Shown: positions 1 through 5,002, counted from the first letter of the stretch. The stretch is 5,053 nt of DNA from an uncultured Dermabacteraceae bacterium (GCA_943913905.1 CALTZZ010000150.1:1-5053); one strand, 5' to 3'. A program made the numbers and translations. Notes: generated by a model from the letters alone, not told the origin.

Positions 1-51
1 GCCTCACGCCTCCACACCGGCGTCGACAACGTCATGACCAACTACATCTAG
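1..51 (+). CDS. 3' end of an unidentified protein-coding gene (partial)
   Basis: The first frame of the + strand is open from the window edge to a TAG at 49-51 and reads ASRLHTGVDNVMTNYI. Only 16 residues are visible, so no family can be assigned. The call rests on the open frame and on how the stop meets the stop of the convergent gene to the right: both TAG codons lie in the same CTAG and overlap by two bases. That tight tail-to-tail packing is common between real genes in compact genomes. The frame could still be a chance open stretch, because 48 bases without a stop is weak evidence in GC-rich DNA. Confidence 0.45.
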   Translation, partial: ASRLHTGVDNVMTNYI

Positions 52-710
52 GCGCGCTTCATCAGCACTGCTCCGCCACGATACACCGGGATCCGCTTCC
101 CAGTGAATAGCTCCTGGCACACAGCGTCGGTGGTATCCACTTCAAATCGACACAGGTGGCGTCGATACCCGTCTTCACGGTTGACCACGATTGAGTCCAC
201 GCCTGTAATGCGCCCCGAGTAGACAACAAAGCCTGCAAGAGATGCCACGAACGCACGTCCCACCCATTCTTCCGGGCGCGTGACCTGCCACCAACGCGTC
301 ACAGCGCTCTCTAGTTCTTCATCCGTAAACGACGCATGGACACCCAAATAGGAACGCCCACGCTCGTCAACATCATGCGGCGGCTCGGAAATAGTGCCTG
401 GTCCTACACGAACATTAATGAAGTCAATCCCCGACGGCACCACCTGCCCGACGGACGCAAGGGCATCAAGGCCCTCCGTCGGCATAATCAGGCGCTCCCC
501 TACGCGGAAGCACCAACGTCGAGAATGGCCATCCTCGATCAATCTCGCAGGCCATTCAGACAACGTCAGCTGCGTTGCTAAAGCATGGGAAATATCGAGA
601 CGAGACCCAATTTCCTGTATTCCCGAATATCCTGGCGCCGCTGGAACCGCAATACGTCGTTCCGCGAAAGTAGCAAACCCGGGGCCAATAAGTGAACGTG
701 CTTGACTCAT
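48..710 (-). CDS. Hypothetical protein, 220 aa, unknown function
   Basis: I do not recognise this protein. The ATG at 710-708 is preferred (MSQARSLIGPG...) because GGAAGGG lies just upstream at 720-714, a slightly close but usable ribosome binding site. The frame stays open to a TTG at 818, but that adds a Cys-rich 36-residue extension with no convincing signal and is unlikely. The product looks soluble, with no signal peptide or long membrane segment; one mildly hydrophobic stretch (AFVASLAGFVVYSG) lies about two thirds along. The segment IQEIGSRLDISHALATQL (residues 31-48) could be a helix-turn-helix, but this is a guess from its look. The second half has Trp-rich and charged patches (TRWWQVTRPEEW). 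It lies 192 bp downstream of trhO on the same strand and ends against the convergent gene at the left edge. The gap holds its own possible promoter, so separate transcription is plausible. Confidence 0.7.
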   Translation of the reverse strand: MSQARSLIGPGFATFAERRIAVPAAPGYSGIQEIGSRLDISHALATQLTLSEWPARLIEDGHSRRWCFRVGERLIMPTEGLDALASVGQVVPSGIDFINVRVGPGTISEPPHDVDERGRSYLGVHASFTDEELESAVTRWWQVTRPEEWVGRAFVASLAGFVVYSGRITGVDSIVVNREDGYRRHLCRFEVDTTDAVCQELFTGKRIPVYRGGAVLMKRA

Positions 711-713
711 GAG

Positions 714-749
714 CCCTTCCGAAAGTCGTTGGTAAACACAGAGAATGTA
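714..749 (-). promoter_or_regulatory. Possible -10 box and ribosome binding site of the 220-aa hypothetical gene
   Basis: On the - strand TACATT (749-744) fits the actinobacterial TANNNT -10 pattern and would start a transcript near 737, leaving a leader of about 25 nt. GGAAGGG (720-714) then lies 3 nt before the ATG. No good -35 box is seen. The ribosome binding site is the stronger part and decides the start; the promoter is a weak call. Confidence 0.35.
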
Positions 750-798
750 CACCCACGACTGCGCGACAGCGAGACAGAGCTGAGGGCTCCCCTTCGAC

Positions 799-819
799 CT
801 TGCAAAACTTTTACGCAAG
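799..819. repeat. 21-bp near-perfect palindrome, possible operator
   Basis: CTTGCAAAA (799-807), a central C (808), then TTTT (809-812), two unpaired bases (813-814) and GCAAG (815-819) form an inverted repeat with 9-bp arms interrupted by two bases. It is AT-rich in a GC-rich genome. It lies about 90 bp upstream of the start of the 220-aa gene and 84 bp after the trhO stop. No T-run follows on either strand, so a terminator is less likely than a protein-binding site. Confidence 0.35.
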
Positions 820-860
820 TGTGACTCAGGACTGACTTCTCATTACGCCCGATCAACCAA

Positions 861-890
861 ATCTGGAAGATTCACAACAAACTCCCAGAT
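861..890 (-). terminator. Weak candidate terminator hairpin after trhO
   Basis: ATCTGG (861-866) and CCAGAT (885-890) are perfectly complementary around an 18-nt AT-rich loop, starting 13 nt beyond the trhO stop. On the - strand the second arm is followed by TTGGTTGATC, which is only mildly T-rich. The large loop and poor tail make this a doubtful terminator; a Rho-dependent end or read-through into the next gene is equally possible. Confidence 0.25.
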
Positions 891-902
891 CAGAGACACC
901 TA

Positions 903-1787
903 TCAGATATGGGTGTGCTCTTCACAGAATGGCATAGCACCTCGGTCGGTGCACTGATCACACCGCAGATACTGCTGTCGACACGACGGTTCTTCACAGT
1001 TCACAAAGACGGGGGTTGCTGTGCCACACACGTGGCAGCGCCCCAGTGATTGCGTTTCGGGATCAAACTCAACATGCAATCGTTTGTCGAAAACATAGAG
1101 AGAGCCGTCCCAATAACCATCATTTCCGAATTTTTCTCCATACCGGACAATTCCGCCATCCAGCTGGTAGACATCCTCGAATCCGCGGTTTTTCATTAAC
1201 ACGGTAAGGACCTCGCACCGAATTCCTCCGGTGCAATATGTCACGACCGGTTTGTCCTTGAGGGAGTCGTACTTGCCCGACTCAAGCTCGGAAATAAAGT
1301 CCCGCGTGGTGTCGGTGTGTGGAACGACCGCGTCGCGAAAACGACCGATCTCTGCTTCCATTGCGTTGCGGCCATCAAAGAACACAACCTCGCTCCCCCG
1401 CTCGTCCATGAGCGTGTGGAGGTCATCGGGACTCAAGTGAGTGCCGCCGCCGACCACACCCGACTGGTCAACGACGACCTCGTCCGGAACGGTAAACGCC
1501 ACCAGCTCGTCCCTGACTTTCACACTGAGCCGCGGGAAATCGTCTCCCGAGCCTTCAGACCATTTGATGTCGGCTTTAGCAAATGGTGCGTAGGAGCGCG
1601 TGTTCTTGACGTATTGCTTCACGGCTGAGATTTCGCCCCCAACGGTCGCATTGATGCCGTGGGGAGAGATAATGATGCGTCCAGTCAGCCCGTGTTTTGA
1701 TGCGAGCGCGGTCTGCCACAGCCGGATGGCCTCAGGATCCGCGAGAGGCGTAAACACGTAAAAGAGCACGACTTTATTGATGGCCAT
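903..1787 (-). CDS. trhO: tRNA uridine(34) hydroxylase TrhO (YceA-type rhodanese protein)
   Basis: This 294-aa cytosolic protein matches the TrhO/YceA family, which uses molecular oxygen to hydroxylate U34 of certain tRNAs to 5-hydroxyuridine, the precursor of mo5U/cmo5U-type wobble bases. The N-terminal family domain (about residues 1-100) carries the typical GRIIISPHGINATVGG and FPRLSVKVRDE segments. The rhodanese domain (about 115-220) has FFDGRNAMEAEIGRFRDAV and the active-site loop YCTGGIRCE, with Cys185 as the expected catalytic cysteine and Cys191 as the second conserved one. The C-terminal tail (251-293) has seven cysteines (251, 254, 264, 269, 276, 279, 288) plus His291 and His293, which suggests a zinc-binding knuckle of the kind seen in many members of this family. 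The ATG at 1787-1785 gives the expected N-terminus (MAINKVVLFYVF). It is divergent from the PAC2 gene. Its upstream DNA looks like a leaderless promoter rather than a strong ribosome binding site. Confidence 0.95.
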   Translation of the reverse strand: MAINKVVLFYVFTPLADPEAIRLWQTALASKHGLTGRIIISPHGINATVGGEISAVKQYVKNTRSYAPFAKADIKWSEGSGDDFPRLSVKVRDELVAFTVPDEVVVDQSGVVGGGTHLSPDDLHTLMDERGSEVVFFDGRNAMEAEIGRFRDAVVPHTDTTRDFISELESGKYDSLKDKPVVTYCTGGIRCEVLTVLMKNRGFEDVYQLDGGIVRYGEKFGNDGYWDGSLYVFDKRLHVEFDPETQSLGRCHVCGTATPVFVNCEEPSCRQQYLRCDQCTDRGAMPFCEEHTHI

Positions 1788-1799
1788 GCTCTCAGTCTA
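1788..1799 (-). promoter_or_regulatory. Candidate -10 box for a leaderless trhO transcript
   Basis: On the - strand TAGACT (1799-1794) fits TANNNT and is separated from the trhO ATG by only six bases (GAGAGC). In actinobacteria this spacing places the transcription start at or next to the A of ATG, as in leaderless mRNAs. GAGAG could alternatively act as a poor ribosome binding site for a longer transcript. No convincing -35 box is visible, which is common for these promoters. Confidence 0.45.
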
Positions 1800-1855
1800 G
1801 TTTCCACGACCCGGGGAATAACGGCCCAGGGGCGTGCGTTTGACTACTCTGAAAG

Positions 1856-1882
1856 TACCCTTGTTCGCGCATCTCTTGGAGG
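1856..1882 (+). promoter_or_regulatory. Candidate -10 box and strong ribosome binding site of the PAC2 gene
   Basis: TACCCT (1856-1861) fits the TANNNT -10 pattern. A start near 1868 would leave a roughly 20-nt leader holding GGAGG (1878-1882), a perfect Shine-Dalgarno core 5 nt before the GTG at 1888. A TTGACT at 1840-1845 looks like a -35 box but sits only 10 bp from this -10, so the two do not form a standard pair. The ribosome binding site is strong evidence for the start codon; the promoter is tentative. Confidence 0.5.
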
Positions 1883-1887
1883 ATCAC

Positions 1888-2832
1888 GTGCTGGACCCGA
1901 CCTCGCTGTTCACCTATGAACGCGGCATTGACTCCCGCACCATCGACGCACACACCCTCGTTGTCACGCTGGGTGCCTTTGCGGACTCCGGGAACGTGCA
2001 ACACCACCTGAATGACCAGCTGCTCGAAACCGCTCCGGCCACGCTCCTTGGCACGTTCGATGCCGACCAGCTCATCGACTACACCGGTATCCGACCGGAA
2101 GTCACCTTGGAAGCCGACCATTTCGTGGGCTATAAGGCTCCTAGCATTGAGCTCTTCCATGTCACGCCGACGGATGCACCATCGTTCCTTGTGCTGAAAG
2201 GCCCGGAGCCGAACTTCCAGTGGGAGCGTATGGCACATTCAGTACGCGTCATTGTGGACCAGCTTGGGGTCACCCGAACCATCGTCGCTAATGGTTTTCC
2301 AGCTGCAACTCCGCATACGCGCCCTGTCCCCATCACGCGCTACGCCGGTGATCCGTCGGATCTCATTATTTCCAGTCCGATGCCTGGCAGCGTGGAACTG
2401 CGCTCGTCTTTCACCACCCTGCTCACTATTCGTCTCGCGGAAGCGGGACATAGCATCGTCGGGCTCGCTGTTCACGTACCTACCTACGCTCACGAGCTTG
2501 ACTATCTTCCGGCTTTGCCAGCGCTGCTTTCGGCAATCGAAAGCGCGGGCGGTCCCCGAGTCACGGTGTCGGAAGAGCTTTCGCAGCGCGTCGCTGAGTC
2601 GCGGGCCATGCTTGATGCCGCGATGGATGAGAATGAGCAACTCAGAGGCCTCATTGGGGGGTTCGAAGAAAACTACGCGCGCATGGACGATGCACAGGCC
2701 GCCATGACTGCAGACAGCTCCCCCATCCCGGGAGCCGAGGAGCTCACGGACGAGGTCGAGAGCTTCCTTCGCGGTGTTGCTGATCCGCGCGACGATACGG
2801 ATGGCGATTCATCGGCGCACCCTGATCACTGA
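1888..2832 (+). CDS. PAC2-family protein (proteasome assembly chaperone-like fold)
   Basis: The product (314 aa from the GTG at 1888) belongs to the actinobacterial PAC2 family, relatives of the eukaryotic/archaeal proteasome-assembly chaperone fold. Its biochemical role in bacteria is not established. Family marks, numbered from this start, are DPTSLF (3-8), VVTLGAFADSGN (about 25-36), the hallmark LKGPEPNFQWERM (103-115), NGFPAATPHTRP (135-146) and HVPTYAHELDYLPALPALL (196-214). A charged helical region (about 235-270) and an acidic, probably disordered tail (about 275-314) follow. The frame is open back to a GTG at 1834, but the start at 1888 has GGAGG at the right distance and gives the usual family N-terminus (Met, Leu, Asp-Pro...). 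The 18 extra residues lack a ribosome binding site for the GTG at 1834; a TTG at 1840 has AGGGG upstream and is the main alternative. The ParA gene follows 38 bp downstream on the same strand, so a two-gene operon is likely. Confidence 0.88.
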   Translation: MLDPTSLFTYERGIDSRTIDAHTLVVTLGAFADSGNVQHHLNDQLLETAPATLLGTFDADQLIDYTGIRPEVTLEADHFVGYKAPSIELFHVTPTDAPSFLVLKGPEPNFQWERMAHSVRVIVDQLGVTRTIVANGFPAATPHTRPVPITRYAGDPSDLIISSPMPGSVELRSSFTTLLTIRLAEAGHSIVGLAVHVPTYAHELDYLPALPALLSAIESAGGPRVTVSEELSQRVAESRAMLDAAMDENEQLRGLIGGFEENYARMDDAQAAMTADSSPIPGAEELTDEVESFLRGVADPRDDTDGDSSAHPDH

Positions 2833-2857
2833 ACGCACGAAACTACTCGCGATTAGA

Positions 2858-2870
2858 TAGGGTGGACTTC
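2858..2870 (+). promoter_or_regulatory. Candidate internal -10 box / start-deciding site of the ParA gene
   Basis: TAGGGT (2858-2863) fits the TANNNT -10 pattern and stands 7 nt before the GTG at 2871, the spacing expected of a leaderless actinobacterial start. The same bases can be read as a ribosome binding site: GGTGGA (2861-2866) lies 4 nt before that GTG. Either reading favours 2871 over the in-frame GTG at 2862, which has no signal of its own. Confidence 0.4.
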
Positions 2871-3668
2871 GTGTTCGTTGTCAGTGTGTACTCCCTCAAA
2901 GGTGGCGTCGGCAAGACGTCTGTGACGCTCGGTCTCGCCTCCGCTGCGCTCGCCAAAGGAATCAATACCCTCGTCCTCGACCTGGACCCCCAGGGAGACA
3001 CCACGCTCGGGCTTCTCGGTGAACCCGGCGGCGAACCCGACATTGCGGAAGTTATTGCATCGGCGCGGACTGAAACCATTGATCGAGCAATCATCGCCAC
3101 CCCGTGGTCCCGGACTGAGACGAGCACAAGCCACCTCGATATCATCCCCGGCACTCATCGTTCATCACGGCTCGACTCCCCCGCTTTGGTGCGCCGTGCG
3201 GTGCGCCGCTTGCGGGAAGCGCTCGACAAGCGATCCTTCCAGTACGACCTGGTTCTCATCGATTGCCCGCCGTCGTTGAACGGCCTCACCCAGATGGCAC
3301 TTGCGGCTTCCGATCGCTCCATAGTGGTTGCCGAGCCCGGCTTCTTTGCCGTCTCCGCAGCGGATCGAGCGCTCAAGCTCGCGCACGAACTCGCAGCTGA
3401 TGGAGTTGCCCCGCGACTTAAGCCACTCGGAATCGCGGTCAACCGATTCCGTCCCAGGAGCGTAGAGCATCAGTTCCGTCTCAACGAACTACGGGAGCTG
3501 TTCGGTGACTCGGTGCTCGATCCTGTTCTCGAGGAACGGGTCGGGCTGCAGCAAGCCCAAGGCGGTGCCGTGCCACTGCACGAGTACGAGGGAGCCAGCG
3601 CTCACCAGCTCGTGCGAGATTTCGATCAGCTTCTCACGACGATCATGAACTCGCGGCAGCACTCGTAA
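2871..3668 (+). CDS. Orphan ParA/Soj-family ATPase
   Basis: This is a 265-aa ParA-type ATPase (from the GTG at 2871). Such proteins dimerise on ATP, bind DNA or a surface nonspecifically, and position plasmids, chromosome origins or protein cargo. The deviant Walker A is SLKGGVGKTSVT with the signature Lys10 and catalytic-loop Lys15. The next motif is VLDLDPQGD (about 35-43) and the Walker B region is YDLVLIDCPPS (125-135). There is no N-terminal DNA-binding extension, so it is the short chromosomal Soj type. The GTG at 2862 would add three residues (MDF); 2871 gives the usual family start (MFVVSVYSLKGG) and has better upstream signals. No ParB or parS is adjacent, so it is probably not the origin-segregation ParA. 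It follows the PAC2 gene by 38 bp and converges with ftsR. Its partner and cargo are unknown. Confidence 0.9.
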   Translation: MFVVSVYSLKGGVGKTSVTLGLASAALAKGINTLVLDLDPQGDTTLGLLGEPGGEPDIAEVIASARTETIDRAIIATPWSRTETSTSHLDIIPGTHRSSRLDSPALVRRAVRRLREALDKRSFQYDLVLIDCPPSLNGLTQMALAASDRSIVVAEPGFFAVSAADRALKLAHELAADGVAPRLKPLGIAVNRFRPRSVEHQFRLNELRELFGDSVLDPVLEERVGLQQAQGGAVPLHEYEGASAHQLVRDFDQLLTTIMNSRQHS

Positions 3669-3801
3669 GCCGCACTCCCCTCGTGTGAGGGACCTTCGCT
3701 ACTGCGTACCCACTCGGCATGACGGGCATCGCGCTGCCCGAAATCTCCGGTACGTACCCGCGCGGCGTCATCCTGGTTCGACCGAGGGTCGTGACATGAA
3801 A
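3669..3801. other. Convergent intergenic spacer with several inverted repeats, no supported gene
   Basis: Between the ParA stop and the ftsR terminator I see no recognisable gene. The stretch holds a 5-bp hairpin (3678-3691), a 6-bp hairpin (3723-3740), a perfect 10-bp palindrome GGTACGTACC (3749-3758), and two nested long-range complementary pairs: CTCGG (3713-3717) with CCGAG (3782-3786), and ATGACG (3719-3724) with CGTCAT (3766-3771). A 26-codon frame (ATG 3719 to TGA 3799, +) with GC-rich third positions lacks a ribosome binding site. A structured 3' UTR or small RNA is possible but unproven. Confidence 0.4.
3678..3691 (+). terminator. Weak candidate terminator hairpin after the ParA gene
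   Basis: CCCTC (3678-3682), loop GTGT, then GAGGG (3687-3691) make a perfect 5-bp hairpin 10 nt past the ParA stop. It is followed by ACCTTCGCT, not a T-run, so intrinsic termination would be poor. A second perfect 6-bp hairpin, CGGGCA/TGCCCG with a 6-nt loop (3723-3740), lies further down and also lacks a T tail. Confidence 0.3.
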
Positions 3802-3836
3802 GAACCCCGGTGCGGTGAGGTGCCGAACCGGGGTTC
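3802..3836 (-). terminator. Rho-independent terminator of ftsR
   Basis: GAACCCCGGT (3802-3811) and ACCGGGGTTC (3827-3836) form a perfect 10-bp GC-rich stem. Three more pairs (CGG 3813-3815 with CCG 3823-3825) can form inside beyond a G-A mismatch, leaving a 7-nt loop. On the - strand the stem runs straight into TTCTTTCATGT, giving a short U-rich tail. On the + strand the stem is followed by CGTGAGG with no U tract, so it works in one direction only. It begins 27 nt after the ftsR stop, a normal distance. Confidence 0.8.
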
Positions 3837-3862
3837 CGTGAGGAGATTTATTGGGGAGTCTA

Positions 3863-4447
3863 TTAGCCAGCCTGTCGTGCACGTCGACGGGCAGCGAGCT
3901 CGTCACGGAGGGCTTCTGCTGCGTCGTTGAAAGGATCAACGCTCGGCAGGATGGAAAGTTCGGTTTCGACTTCGCGAGCAACGCGGCCGACGGCGATTCC
4001 GAAAACACCCTGTCCGCCCTGAACGAGGTCGAAGACGTCTTCGGCGCTCGTGCATTCGTAAACGGAAGCGCCATCGCTCATGAGGGTGATTTGGGCGAGG
4101 TCGTCAACGCCACGCTCGCGCATTGCGTTGACCGCGACACGGATTTGCTGGAGCGAAACCCCTGTGTCGAGGAGGCGCTTGACGACTTTCAGCACGAGGA
4201 TGTCGCGGAACCCGTAGAGGCGTTGGGAGCCGGAACCCGTGGCAGAGCGGACGCTAGGCTCCACGAGGCCAGTGCGAGCCCAGTAGTCAAGCTGTCGATA
4301 CGTAATGCCAGCTGCTTTGCATGCTGCAGGACCGCGGTACCCGAGTTCGCCGGGAACGTCTACGAGGTCGTCGAAAAGCACGCCCTGTGCGTCATGGGCG
4401 GGAACGGTGCTCTGCTCGCTGAACGCGGCGGCGTCGGTCCTGTTCAC
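3863..4447 (-). CDS. ftsR: MerR-family transcriptional regulator FtsR (Rv1828/Cg1631 type)
   Basis: The 194-aa product closely resembles mycobacterial Rv1828 and corynebacterial FtsR, a MerR-type regulator that in Corynebacterium glutamicum activates ftsZ and so affects cell division. The N-terminal 35 residues are variable. The winged helix-turn-helix spans about 36-85, with the family signature YRGPAACKAAGITYRQLDYW (37-56) and GSGSQRLYGFRDILVLKVVK (71-90). A linking helix VSLQQIRVAVNAMRERG (97-113) follows. The C-terminal domain (about 118-165) has ITLMSDGASVYECTSAEDV and LVQGGQGVFGIAV, typical of this subfamily rather than of metal-sensing MerR proteins. A basic, Ala/Arg-rich tail ends the protein. 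The start is a GTG at 4447-4445 with GGAGG (4457-4453) 5 nt upstream. It lies 120 bp downstream of garA in the same direction, the order known from Mycobacterium and Corynebacterium, and ends at a good terminator. The direct targets here are inferred, not shown. Confidence 0.93.
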   Translation of the reverse strand: MNRTDAAAFSEQSTVPAHDAQGVLFDDLVDVPGELGYRGPAACKAAGITYRQLDYWARTGLVEPSVRSATGSGSQRLYGFRDILVLKVVKRLLDTGVSLQQIRVAVNAMRERGVDDLAQITLMSDGASVYECTSAEDVFDLVQGGQGVFGIAVGRVAREVETELSILPSVDPFNDAAEALRDELAARRRARQAG

Positions 4448-4452
4448 AAGTG

Positions 4453-4507
4453 CCTCCAGTAACGGCTTTCAAGTTGGGGAAGGAAGGAAAGCGTCTCTCA
4501 CAGAGTA
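4453..4507 (-). promoter_or_regulatory. Candidate ftsR promoter, leader inverted repeat and ribosome binding site
   Basis: On the - strand TACTCT (4507-4502) fits the TANNNT -10 pattern and would start transcription near 4495. Directly downstream lie GCTTTC and GAAAGC arms (plus-strand 4487-4492 and 4465-4470), a perfect 6-bp inverted repeat around a 16-nt pyrimidine-rich centre. It may be a regulator-binding site just after the start or a leader hairpin. GGAGG (4457-4453) is the ribosome binding site for the GTG at 4447. No standard -35 is seen at 17-20 bp. Confidence 0.4.
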
Positions 4508-4543
4508 CAGTCAGCAACCCTTCCTTGGGAACCAACACGCCGC

Positions 4544-4565
4544 GCCCGTGATCTTTTTAGCGGGC
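4544..4565. repeat. Short inverted repeat between garA and ftsR
   Basis: GCCCG (4544-4548) and CGGGC (4561-4565) pair around a 12-nt AT-rich loop beginning 3 nt after the garA stop. On the - strand no T-run follows the second arm (it continues GCGGCG), so this is not a standard terminator. It might stabilise the garA mRNA 3' end or cause partial read-through into ftsR. The arms are short and GC-only, so chance is possible. Confidence 0.25.
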
Positions 4566-4567
4566 CC

Positions 4568-5002
4568 TCATTGGGGATTCTGCAGGTGGAACGTAAAGCG
4601 GTACTTGCCGATTTGAACTTCCTGACCGGACTCGAGCCGCGCTTCATCAACGCGTTCATGCGCTACATAGGTGCCGTTGAGCGACCCCAGGTCGCGTACA
4701 ACGAAGTGTGTGCCCTCGCGAAGGAAGGCTGCGTGCTTGCGAGACACGGTGACGTCGTCCAAAAAGATTTCGCTGGAGGGGTGGCGTCCGGCAATGGTGC
4801 GGTCTGCATCCAAGAGGAAACGCGCCCCCAGATTGGGGCCCTTGCGCACTACGAGAAGGGCGGAATTTGCCGGCAAAGCATCGATGGCCTTGCGGTCTTG
4901 AGCGTTAAGCCCATGCTCCGCTTCGTCACTGTGCTCAATCGCGGCGACGGGATTGAGCTTGGTGGTGTGCTCATAGCCCTGGTCCTCATACTGTTCAGAC
5001 AT
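4568..5002 (-). CDS. garA: FHA-domain phospho-switch protein GarA/OdhI
   Basis: This 144-aa protein matches GarA (Mycobacterium) and OdhI (Corynebacterium). In those organisms the unphosphorylated form binds and inhibits 2-oxoglutarate dehydrogenase and tunes glutamate enzymes, and phosphorylation of an N-terminal TT pair by Ser/Thr kinases releases it. The FHA domain fills about residues 47-140 and has all phosphopeptide-binding marks: GRHP (72-75), DVTVSRKHA (83-91, Ser87 and His90) and GSLNGTY (106-112, Asn109). The N-terminal tail is acidic and carries Thr13-Thr14 in EHTTKL, the likely counterpart of the ETTS motif, but His replaces the usual preceding Glu. The ATG at 5002 is preferred: AGAGGA lies 8 nt upstream, whereas the in-frame ATG at 5011 (adding MAR) abuts that same sequence with no spacing. 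The gene lies just upstream of ftsR, as in related genomes. An open frame from the right edge overlaps its start by 8 nt. Confidence 0.93.
   Translation of the reverse strand: MSEQYEDQGYEHTTKLNPVAAIEHSDEAEHGLNAQDRKAIDALPANSALLVVRKGPNLGARFLLDADRTIAGRHPSSEIFLDDVTVSRKHAAFLREGTHFVVRDLGSLNGTYVAHERVDEARLESGQEVQIGKYRFTFHLQNPQ

Noticed and set aside
711..818. N-terminal extension of the 220-aa gene to a TTG at 818
   Set aside because: It has no ribosome binding site, an odd Cys-rich composition, and would cover the likely promoter; the ATG at 710 has GGAAGGG just upstream.
1840..1861. TTGACT and TACCCT as a paired -35/-10 promoter for the PAC2 gene
   Set aside because: The spacer is only 10 bp, far from the 16-18 bp needed; only the -10 is kept as a tentative call.
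1792..2640. Two long - strand frames (148 and 133 aa) opposite the PAC2 gene
   Set aside because: They lie antisense to a clear PAC2-family gene and show no domain of their own; long shadows are expected in GC-rich DNA.
2871..3668. Part of a ParABS partition or plasmid maintenance locus
   Set aside because: There is no parB-like gene and no 16-bp parS-type palindrome nearby, and the neighbours are core chromosomal genes.
3770..3790. GGTTCGA motif suggesting the T-arm of a tRNA
   Set aside because: The flanking bases do not form the 5-bp T-stem, and no acceptor stem or anticodon arm is found around it on either strand.
3643..4074. 143-aa - strand frame spanning the ftsR end, the terminator and the spacer
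   Set aside because: It overlaps ftsR in another frame and runs through a strong terminator hairpin; no homology is recognised.
3851..4462. 203-aa open frame on the + strand opposite ftsR
   Set aside because: It mirrors the ftsR coding sequence, which is an unmistakable family member with a strong ribosome binding site. The antisense product has no recognisable domain.
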